Below, one piece after another: positions 1 to 4,892 of a stretch of 6,872 bases of DNA. A program made the translations under genes and the position numbers. Positions within the stretch are counted from its first letter, which is position 1; every line of letters begins with the position of its first letter. The stretch is taken from contig CAMFIW010000157.1 of assembly GCA_945952355.1 (NCBI GenBank), forward strand, positions 1 through 6,872, given 5' to 3'. The notes under the pieces were generated by a model. It was not told the origin of the DNA. It did no database searches and saw only the letters and a list, made by a program, of their open reading frames with translations. Origin of the DNA: an uncultured Phenylobacterium sp. (GTDB lineage Bacteria > Pseudomonadota > Alphaproteobacteria > Caulobacterales > Caulobacteraceae).

Positions 1-101
1 AGGTCGATCGGCAGGGACGCGGCATAGGCCCGGAACAGGTCGGCCACGGCGGCGAGGTCGGCCGGATCGAGCGCGGGGCGGATGTCGAAGGCGTCGGCCA
101 T
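1..101 (-). CDS. GNAT-family N-acetyltransferase, N-terminal part (runs off the left edge)
   Basis: Only the first 33 complete codons are in the window. The ATG is at 101-99 and the frame is open to base 1. The peptide begins MADAFDIRPALDPADLAAV and continues with LFRAYAASL. This is the usual opening of GNAT acetyltransferases: a beta-1 strand with IRPA, then a DL.AV..LF..YA helix that helps form the acceptor-substrate site. The acetyl-CoA-binding motif (R/QxxGxG/A) would lie beyond the edge, so neither substrate nor catalytic competence can be judged. No strong Shine-Dalgarno sequence precedes the ATG, only GGG close to it. It lies 84 bp downstream of the SDR gene on the same strand and could be cotranscribed with it. 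The family call rests on a short N-terminal resemblance. Confidence 0.6.
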   Translation of the reverse strand, partial: MADAFDIRPALDPADLAAVADLFRAYAASLPID

Positions 102-185
102 GAGCCCATGGTGCAGGCCCGGGCCGCGTCGGCAAGCCGGGCGAGACCACGCCCCTTGGGGTTTCTGGGATTTCAGACCCTGCCG

Positions 186-1214
186 TCAGGCGTCGATGAG
201 GCCGAGGTCGATGAGGCTGCGGGCGGTGGCGAGGATCACCTCTTCGTTCGGGCGCGGCGACCAGCCGAGGACCTCGCGGGCCTTGGCGTTGCTGGCGCGC
301 CGACGCTTGCCGAGCTGGGGGACGATCTGGCGCATGCGCTCCGAGCGCAGGGCCATGAGGCGCACCAGCAGGTCGGGGATTTCGCGCCGTGGGACGCGGG
401 CGGCTTCGGCGGGGGACAGGCCGCGACGCAGGGCCTGGGCGACCTGGAACATCGAGAGCGGTTCGCCGGCGACGGCGAGGAAGCGTTGGCCGGCCGCCTG
501 TGGCGCGGTCATCGCCCGCAGGTGCAGGTCGGCCGCGTCGCGAACGTCGACCAGGCCGAACCAGGTGCGCGGAACCGCCGGCATGGCGCCGGCCAGCATG
601 CCGCGGACGATCTGGATCGAGCTGGAATAGTCGGGCCCGAGGACCGGGCCGAAGATGCCGACCGGGTTGATCACGGTGAGCTCGAGGCCGCGCGCCTCGC
701 GGGCGATGAAGTCCCAGGCGGCGCGCTCGGCCAGGGCCTTGGACTTGATGTAGGGCTGGACGTCGGCCTGGCCGACCTCCGTCCAGTCGCGCTCGGTGAA
801 GGGCTCGGCGCGCGGCGGGTGGCCGTAGCCGACAGCGGCGAAGGACGAGGTCAGGACGACCCGGCGGACGCCGGCGTCGCGGGCGGCGGCAAGCACCCGC
901 AGCGCCCCCTCGCGGGCCGGGACGATGAGTTCGTCCTCATGCTTGAACGCGCCGCCGAACGGCGAGGCGACGTGGAGCACGCGATCGCAGCCGGCGACAG
1001 CCTCGGCCCAGCCGGCGTCGGCGGTTAAGTCGGCCTCGAAGATCGCCAGGCGATCGCCGGCCTGTGCGCCGCCCTGGGCGACCATGGCGCGGACCTCGGG
1101 CTCGCGCTTTCGGGCCCGGACGGTGGCGCGGACCTCGTGGCCGGCGTTCAGCAGCTGGACGATGCAATGGGCGCCGAGGAAGCCCGATCCGCCCGTCACC
1201 AGAACCCTGCCCAT
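186..1214 (-). CDS. Extended-SDR NAD(P)-dependent reductase/epimerase (dihydroflavonol-reductase-like)
   Basis: A 342-residue protein of the length expected for extended short-chain dehydrogenases. The N-terminal Rossmann motif GGSGFLG (residues 8-14) follows a beta strand. Arg32 after strand 2 (RATVR) suggests NADP preference, as in dihydroflavonol-4-reductase-like enzymes. HVASP is at 81-85, the catalytic Ser pair at 123-124 (LTSS), and the catalytic YxxxK at Tyr155/Lys159 (YIKSK). NPVGIFGP (183-190), VDVRDAADLH (222-231) and a C-terminal LGW.P (316-320) are family hallmarks. It probably reduces an aldehyde or ketone, or acts on a related carbonyl substrate, in the cytoplasm; the substrate cannot be read from sequence. 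The start is supported by GGAG at 1224-1221, 6 nt before the ATG. It is divergent from a merR gene, and its promoter carries a MerR-type palindrome in a 20-bp spacer, implying activation by that regulator. An epimerase cannot be excluded. Confidence 0.9.
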   Translation of the reverse strand: MGRVLVTGGSGFLGAHCIVQLLNAGHEVRATVRARKREPEVRAMVAQGGAQAGDRLAIFEADLTADAGWAEAVAGCDRVLHVASPFGGAFKHEDELIVPAREGALRVLAAARDAGVRRVVLTSSFAAVGYGHPPRAEPFTERDWTEVGQADVQPYIKSKALAERAAWDFIAREARGLELTVINPVGIFGPVLGPDYSSSIQIVRGMLAGAMPAVPRTWFGLVDVRDAADLHLRAMTAPQAAGQRFLAVAGEPLSMFQVAQALRRGLSPAEAARVPRREIPDLLVRLMALRSERMRQIVPQLGKRRRASNAKAREVLGWSPRPNEEVILATARSLIDLGLIDA

Positions 1215-1243
1215 TCGTCTCTCCAGGAAATCGCGCCACCGGA

Positions 1244-1271
1244 TTGACGGCGCCGCGCAAGGGTCTACACC
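1244..1271 (+). promoter_or_regulatory. Putative sigma-73-type promoter of the small merR gene
   Basis: TTGACGG (1244-1250), 13 nt, then TCTACACC (1264-1271). This fits the Caulobacter housekeeping consensus TTGACGS-N10-14-GCTANAWC: the -35 matches fully and the -10 at most positions. The palindrome at 1269-1290 starts at the end of this -10 and covers the expected start site, so the regulator would be expected to repress itself. Motif-based only. Confidence 0.55.
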
Positions 1272-1293
1272 TTCAACCTAGGTTGAAGGTCAA
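1262..1293 (-). promoter_or_regulatory. MerR-type promoter for the SDR gene (20-bp spacer)
   Basis: On the minus strand, TTGACC (1293-1288) is followed by 20 bp and then TAGACC (1267-1262). A normal housekeeping spacer is about 17 bp. A 19-20-bp spacer filled by a palindrome is the hallmark of MerR-activated promoters, where the bound regulator distorts the DNA to realign the -35 and -10. The predicted start would leave a leader of roughly 40 nt before the SDR ATG, including its GGAG. The -10 overlaps the -10 of the opposing merR promoter. Confidence 0.6.
1269..1290. promoter_or_regulatory. 22-bp perfect palindrome, MerR-family operator
   Basis: The half-site ACCTTCAACCT is followed immediately by its exact reverse complement, giving a 22-bp perfect dyad centred at 1279/1280. 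Symmetry ends at 1268/1291. Its length, position between the -35 and -10 of the SDR promoter, and location upstream of a merR gene match known MerR-family operators. It resembles the general ACCT...AGGT form of CueR- and SoxR-class sites, but the inner bases differ from those I recall. Confidence 0.8.
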
Positions 1294-1302
1294 GGGCGCG
1301 CG

Positions 1303-1656
1303 ATGCGGATCGGGGAACTGGCGGCCAAGGCCGGGGTGAGCGCGTCGCGCATCCGCTTCTACGAGGCCGAGGGACTGCTGGAGCCGCCCGCGCGGCGGGC
1401 CAACGGCTATCGCAGCTATGGGGCGCGCGACCTGAAGATCATCGCCTTCATCGAGCGCGCCCAGCGCCTGGGTTTCACCCTGAAGGACATTTCGGCCTTC
1501 CTAGCGACACCGGCGGCGGACCGCGATCTGGTCCCCCGGCTGCGCGAGAAGCTGGCGGAGATCGACGCCCATATGGCCGAGGCGCGGGCGAGGCGTCGGG
1601 AGATCGTGGCGCTGGTCGCCGAGCTGTCCAAGCGGGCGCCGCGACAAGCCGGTTGA
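1303..1656 (+). CDS. Small MerR-family transcriptional regulator (cysteine-free)
   Basis: A 117-residue protein. The N-terminal winged HTH starts at once with MRIGELAAKAGVS (1-13), then RFYEAEGLL (18-26) and the wing R..NGYRSY (32-39). The second helix pair contains AQRLGFTLKDISAFL (53-67). Residues 75-110 form the long antiparallel dimerisation helix. The protein contains no cysteine. Metal sensors of the family (MerR, CueR, ZntR) and the [2Fe-2S] regulator SoxR need cysteines, so this one probably senses an organic ligand or has lost ligand control. The ATG is preceded by AAGGG (1292-1296), 6 nt away. The 22-bp palindrome between it and the SDR gene is the likely binding site. It would activate the SDR and limit its own expression, as known for MerR family members. 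A second, unrelated MerR fusion gene starts 57 bp downstream on the same strand. Confidence 0.92.
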   Translation: MRIGELAAKAGVSASRIRFYEAEGLLEPPARRANGYRSYGARDLKIIAFIERAQRLGFTLKDISAFLATPAADRDLVPRLREKLAEIDAHMAEARARRREIVALVAELSKRAPRQAG

Positions 1657-1670
1657 CCCGGCCCCTGGGG

Positions 1671-1689
1671 GCGCCTCGATAGGAGGTGC
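1671..1689. promoter_or_regulatory. Imperfect 19-bp dyad upstream of the MerR-ATPase fusion gene
   Basis: GCGCCTC (1671-1677), 5 nt, then GAGGTGC (1683-1689): 7-bp arms with one mismatch, which is a G-U pair in RNA. It lies 24 bp before the GTG start of the fusion gene. It sits near a weak promoter-like pair, TTGACC (1653-1658, overlapping the stop codon of the preceding gene), 19 nt, GATAGG (1678-1683). It could be the operator of the fusion protein, or a leader hairpin pairing the AGGAGGT at 1681-1687. Weak evidence. Confidence 0.25.
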
Positions 1690-1703
1690 GGTCAACGAGA
1701 AGC

Positions 1704-1710
1704 GAGGTGA
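1704..1710 (+). promoter_or_regulatory. Ribosome binding site deciding the GTG start at 1714
   Basis: GAGGTGA, with its GAGG core 6 nt from the GTG at 1714. No ATG or other well-spaced start lies in this frame nearby, and the MerR HTH begins ten residues later, so GTG is the best start. A stronger-looking AGGAGGT at 1681-1687 has no suitable start codon 5-9 nt downstream in this frame. Confidence 0.6.
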
Positions 1711-1713
1711 TTC

Positions 1714-2739
1714 GTGAGCTCTTCCGCACAATTCCTGAACCCCGGCGAGGCGGCCCGCAGGCTGGGCGTCTCGGCCAAGGCGCTACGGCTCTACGAGGCG
1801 CGTGGACTGGTCGCGCCGGTGCGCACCCAGGCGGGCTGGCGCGCCTATGGCCCCGAGCAGATGACGCGGGCCGGCGAGATCGTGGCGCTGCGGGCGCTCG
1901 GCTTCAGCCTGGCCCAGGTGAGCCGGGTGCTGGCCGGCGACGCGGCCGGGCTGGAGCCGGCGCTGGCCGCGCACCAGGCCGGGCTGGAGGCCCAGGCGCG
2001 GGGCCTGTTCGGCACGGTCGAGCGGGTGCGGGCGCTGCGCGACAGCCTGGCGCGCGGCGTGGCGCCGAGCGCGGCCGAGCTGGCCCGGCTGGCGCGGCCC
2101 GCGCCGGACCCGGTGGTCGCCTTCGACCTGCCCTGGCCGTGGGGCGGCGAGCGGTTCGAGCTCTCCGACATGCGGGCGATCAACTACATCATCGGCCCGC
2201 TGGGCAGCGGCAAGACGCGCCTGGCCCTGGCCCTCGCCGAGGCGCTGCCGGGCGGGGTCTTCCTGCGGATGGAGCGCGTCGGGGAAGGCTGGGCGGCGGC
2301 GCTGGCGTCCGATGCGACGCTGGCGGCGCGGGTCGAGGCGGCGAGCGCCTGGCTGGTCGAGGACGGGGCGAGCCCCGGCGACGAGCTGAGCGCCCTGCTG
2401 GCCGCGCTGGAGGCGGAAGGCGAAGGTCCGATCGTGGTGGACATGGTGGAGCACGGCCTGGACGAGGCGACCCAGGAGGCGCTGATCGCCCATCTGCGCC
2501 GGCGCGGCCCCGGGGCGCGGCCGCTGTTCCTGCTGACCCGGTCCTGCGCGATCCTGGACCTGGCGGCGGTGGGGCCGGACGAGGCCATCCTGCTCTGCCC
2601 GGCCAATCACAGCCCGCCCATGCGGGTGGCCGCCCATCCCGGCGCGCCGGGCTATGAGGCGGTGGCCATGTGCCTGGCGCCGCCGGAGGTGCGAGCGCGA
2701 ACGGAAGGCGTGATCGCCTGGCGGCCGCCGGCGGCGTGA
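1714..2739 (+). CDS. MerR DNA-binding domain fused to an ABC/SMC-like P-loop ATPase domain
   Basis: A 341-residue protein, about two to three times the size of simple MerR regulators. Residues 8-75 are a clear MerR winged HTH: LNPGEAARRLGVS, RLYEARGLV (25-33), GWRAYGPEQ (41-49) and RALGFSLAQV (60-69). Residues 80-125 look helical and may be the dimer helix. From about 134 a second domain begins, with strands around FDLPWPWGG and RFELSD, then Walker A GPLGSGKT (161-168). A D-loop-like stretch, VVDMVEHGLDEATQ (241-254), follows LSALLAALE; it aligns by eye with ABC Walker B/D-loop regions of the form LLDEPE..LDPATQ. TRSCAILDL (275-283) sits where such ATPases have THSPAILDL. The catalytic Glu is therefore apparently Met244 and the H-loop His is Arg276, suggesting nucleotide binding with weak or no hydrolysis. 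It presumably acts as a DNA-binding regulator gated by nucleotide or a ligand; its target is unknown. The GTG start is supported by GAGG. Confidence 0.8.
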   Translation: MSSSAQFLNPGEAARRLGVSAKALRLYEARGLVAPVRTQAGWRAYGPEQMTRAGEIVALRALGFSLAQVSRVLAGDAAGLEPALAAHQAGLEAQARGLFGTVERVRALRDSLARGVAPSAAELARLARPAPDPVVAFDLPWPWGGERFELSDMRAINYIIGPLGSGKTRLALALAEALPGGVFLRMERVGEGWAAALASDATLAARVEAASAWLVEDGASPGDELSALLAALEAEGEGPIVVDMVEHGLDEATQEALIAHLRRRGPGARPLFLLTRSCAILDLAAVGPDEAILLCPANHSPPMRVAAHPGAPGYEAVAMCLAPPEVRARTEGVIAWRPPAA

Positions 2740-2745
2740 GGCCGG

Positions 2746-2779
2746 TTCGCGGGGCGAAGATATTCCCCTGCCCCGCGAA
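2746..2779 (+). terminator. GC-rich hairpin after the MerR-ATPase gene, possible terminator
   Basis: TTCGCGGGGC (2746-2755) and its exact reverse complement (2770-2779) form a 10-bp stem with a 14-nt loop, 6 nt after the stop codon. There is no downstream T-run (AAAGGCTTTAG follows), so it is not a textbook intrinsic terminator. It could still end transcription or protect the mRNA 3' end. Confidence 0.4.
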
Positions 2780-2791
2780 AGGCTTTAGATC
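2763..2791 (+). promoter_or_regulatory. Possible promoter for the sulfotransferase/repeat-protein pair
   Basis: TTTAGATC (2784-2791) matches most of the GCTANAWC -10 form and stands out in GC-rich DNA. No good -35 is seen; the best is TTCCCC near 2763. It lies 36 bp before the ATG at 2828. It would give the sulfotransferase gene its own promoter beyond the hairpin. Confidence 0.3.
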
Positions 2792-2827
2792 GGGCGTCCG
2801 GCCGCACGGCGCCGCCACCGGAGCGAC

Positions 2828-3796
2828 ATGACCCCCGATCGCCAGACGGCCTATCTCGTGCTCGGCATGCACCGCTCGGGCACCTCGGCGACGACGCAGC
2901 TCCTGGCGCTCGCCGGGGCCCAGTTGCCCGACAACGTGATGGTGGGCGACGAGCACAATGCGAAGGGCTATTTCGAGCCCTGGCGGATCGCGATCTTCAA
3001 CGACCGGCGACTGCGCGCGGGGGGCGGCGCCTGGGACGACGCCTTCGCCCACCCCTATCAGGACCTGCCGGACGAGGCCGACTGGCGCGACCGCGCCTTG
3101 GCCCTGTTCCGTGAGGAATACCGCCACGCCCGCTATCCGCTGCTGAAGGACCCGCGGGTCTCGGTGCTGATGCCGCTGTGGCGTTCGGTGCTGGACGCCG
3201 AGGGGCTTCAGGCGCGCTGCGTGATCCCGGTGCGCCATCCGCTCGCGGTGGCCGGATCGCTGGCGCGGCGCGACCAGTTCACGCCGCTGAAGTCGGTGCT
3301 GCTGTGGTGCGCCTACATGCTGGCCGCCGAGGCCGGCAGCCGCGACCTGAAACGCGCCTTCGTCGACTATGACGCGCTGCTCGCCGACTGGCGGGCCGAG
3401 GTGGTGCGGATGGAGGCGGCGCTGGGTGAGCCCCTGCCCGACCTGACCCCGGACGCGGCGGCGGAGATCGACAGCTTCCTGAGCGCGGACTTGCGGCACA
3501 ATGCGGCCGAGGAGGGGCTGGACGCGCTGGGCGAGGTGGGCGCGGCGGCCCAGGGGCTGCTGGACTGGTTCCGCGCCGCCGCGGCCGGCAAGGCGCCGGC
3601 GCGGGCGCCGCTGGTGAAGGCCGAGAAGCTGCTGGCGCGACTGAAGGCCGAGATCGGGCCGTTCGTCTCGCCGGCCCTGCGGGCGCTGGACATCGCCAAG
3701 GCGGAGCTCGGCGACGAGCGGGCGCTGCGCCATCAGCTCGAAGGCCAGCTCTCCGAGGTCGAGGCGGCCGTCGACGCCATGCTGAACGCGCGCTGA
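2828..3796 (+). CDS. Sulfotransferase-family protein with C-terminal coiled coil
   Basis: A 322-residue protein. The 5'-phosphosulfate-binding loop GMHRSGTSATT (13-23) follows the first beta strand (AYLVLG). PLLKDPR (104-110) and the 3'-phosphate-binding segment VIPVRHPLAVAGSLARR (132-148) complete the PAPS-dependent sulfotransferase core. The core likely transfers sulfate from PAPS to a hydroxyl of a carbohydrate or another small acceptor in the cytoplasm. Some bacterial proteins of this family sit in polysaccharide loci, but the acceptor cannot be read here. Residues 262-320 (from VKAEKLLARLKAEI onward, with AKAELGDERALRHQLEGQL) form a charged, Leu/Ala-rich helix likely to be a coiled coil, which is not part of the catalytic fold. 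The ATG has GGAG at 2820-2823, 4 nt away. The repeat-protein gene starts 4 bp after the stop, implying one operon with translational coupling. There is no signal peptide. Confidence 0.85.
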   Translation: MTPDRQTAYLVLGMHRSGTSATTQLLALAGAQLPDNVMVGDEHNAKGYFEPWRIAIFNDRRLRAGGGAWDDAFAHPYQDLPDEADWRDRALALFREEYRHARYPLLKDPRVSVLMPLWRSVLDAEGLQARCVIPVRHPLAVAGSLARRDQFTPLKSVLLWCAYMLAAEAGSRDLKRAFVDYDALLADWRAEVVRMEAALGEPLPDLTPDAAAEIDSFLSADLRHNAAEEGLDALGEVGAAAQGLLDWFRAAAAGKAPARAPLVKAEKLLARLKAEIGPFVSPALRALDIAKAELGDERALRHQLEGQLSEVEAAVDAMLNAR

Positions 3797-3800
3797 GGCC

Positions 3801-4892
3801 ATGGCTCGCACGCCCACACCCCCGCCGACCGATACGCCGATGGCCCGGCGACGGCTGCTGCATCTGGCGCGGGTGGCGACGGCCAACGGGCGCTGGCGAC
3901 GCTACCAGGAGGCGGCCGCGCGGCGCGGCTGGGACCGGGAGCGCGGCGGCGCGGAGCGGCGGATGGACGTGCTTCTGGCCCATGGCCGCTGGATGGGGCG
4001 GGTGGCGCTGCTGCTGCGCTCGGGGCTCTGGGACCTGCGGACCAAGACCTCGCTGGGGCGGCGGGCGGCGGCGGCGACGGGGGTCGTGTCCTACGCCCAG
4101 GCCGGGCCGGACCCGGACGCCCATCCGCGGGCGATCTTCGACCAGGCCTGGTATCTCGAGCGCAATCCCGAGGTGGCGGCCAAGGGCTGGTGTCCGCTGG
4201 CGCACTACCTGACCGTCGGCGACGCGGCGGGCTGCGATCCGCACCCGCTGTTCGACCTGGCCGACTACCGGGCTCGGCATGCGGTGAAGATCGCCGCCTG
4301 CGGCCTGACCGCCCTGCAACACTTCGTCTATTCGGGCGCGCGCGAGGGCTATGCGCCGCATCCGCTGTTCGACGTGGCCTGGTATGTGGGCCAGTGCGAG
4401 GCGGTGGCGGTCTCCGGCGAAAACCCGCTGGCGCACTATCTGCGGCAAGGTTGGCGCGAGGGGCTGAACCCGCATCCGCTTTTCGCCGGCGACTGGTACC
4501 TGGCCCATACGCCCGAGGCGCGGCAGGCGGGGATCGCGCCCCTGCTGCACTATGTGCTGGCCGGGGCGGCGGAGGGGCGCTCGCCGCATCCGCTGATCAA
4601 CCCGGCGTGGCGCGCCGAGCAGCGCGGCGCGAAGGGCGGGCTCGTCGAGCTGCTGGCGGAGGCGGGACCGCTCGATCCGGGGCCCCACTTCGACTGCGCC
4701 TGGTACCTGGCGCAGAACCCTGACATCCCCTCCGACCTGCACCCGCTGGCGCACTATCTGACCGCCGGCGCGTTCGAGGGCGCCTCGCCCTCGGCGAGCT
4801 TCGACGAAGCCGGCTACCTGGCGGCCCATCCGAAGGCGGCGGACTCGGCGCTGCCGGCCCTTGAGCACTGGGTCCGCAGCCGGGAAGGCTAG
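3801..4892 (+). CDS. Stand-alone WY-repeat protein (~38-residue repeats typical of glycosyltransferase/RTX proteins)
   Basis: A 363-residue protein with no enzyme domain that I can recognise. Residues 14-110 are basic and helical (RRRLLHLARVATANGRWRRY) with no signal peptide or membrane segment. From 112 to 361 come seven tandem units of roughly 38 residues, with a consensus near FDxxWYLxxNPEVAxxG, then PLAHYLxxGxxEGxxPHPL. Units begin near 112, 150, 189, 227, 265, 297 and 333; the fifth (265-296) is short and degenerate. I know this repeat from the N-terminal parts of large glycosyltransferases in surface-polysaccharide loci and from RTX-type proteins of alphaproteobacteria; its biochemical role is unclear to me. 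Here neither partner domain follows. It may be a binding or scaffold protein, or the remnant of a larger fusion. The start at 3801 is 4 bp after the sulfotransferase stop, with GAGG overlapping that stop; ATG 3840 is an alternative. Its stop overlaps the convergent lipoprotein gene. Confidence 0.75.
   Translation: MARTPTPPPTDTPMARRRLLHLARVATANGRWRRYQEAAARRGWDRERGGAERRMDVLLAHGRWMGRVALLLRSGLWDLRTKTSLGRRAAAATGVVSYAQAGPDPDAHPRAIFDQAWYLERNPEVAAKGWCPLAHYLTVGDAAGCDPHPLFDLADYRARHAVKIAACGLTALQHFVYSGAREGYAPHPLFDVAWYVGQCEAVAVSGENPLAHYLRQGWREGLNPHPLFAGDWYLAHTPEARQAGIAPLLHYVLAGAAEGRSPHPLINPAWRAEQRGAKGGLVELLAEAGPLDPGPHFDCAWYLAQNPDIPSDLHPLAHYLTAGAFEGASPSASFDEAGYLAAHPKAADSALPALEHWVRSREG
4134..4883 (+). repeat. 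Seven-unit ~114-bp coding repeat array
   Basis: Codons for residues 112-361 of the repeat protein. Period is about 38 codons (38, 39, 38, 38, 32, 36 and 29). The protein motif is well kept but most DNA has diverged. One exact 20-bp copy, ACCCGCTGGCGCACTATCTG, occurs at 4423-4442 and 4741-4760, in units three and six. The phrase for HPLF recurs near 4235, 4361 and 4474. Suggests old duplication with selection on protein. Confidence 0.8.

Noticed and set aside
152..164. CCCC-TT-GGGG followed by TTT, a terminator-like hairpin between the SDR and GNAT genes.
   Set aside because: The two-base loop is too small, the stem is only 4-5 bp, and the T-run is on the strand opposite to both flanking genes.
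108..1028. A 306-codon plus-strand open frame opposite the SDR gene.
   Set aside because: It is the mirror of an SDR gene with complete catalytic motifs; the translation is repetitive Gly/Ala/Asp/Arg-rich.
1259..1268. The 10-mer AAGGGTCTAC shared with 5761-5770, which overlaps the SDR promoter -10 and might mark a common regulator.
   Set aside because: Many 10-mers recur by chance in a window this size, and the second copy lacks the palindrome and a -35.
1686..2657. A 323-codon open frame from GTG 1686, overlapping the MerR-ATPase gene in another frame and preceded by AGGAGGT.
   Set aside because: The GTG lies inside the AGGAGGT motif itself, so spacing is impossible, and the product is a Gly/Ala/Arg repeat-like shadow, while the 1714 frame has MerR and P-loop motifs.
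2189..3886. A 565-codon minus-strand open frame across the end of the MerR-ATPase gene and the sulfotransferase gene.
   Set aside because: Low-complexity His/Arg/Gln/Pro composition, no recognisable motif, and antisense to two supported genes.
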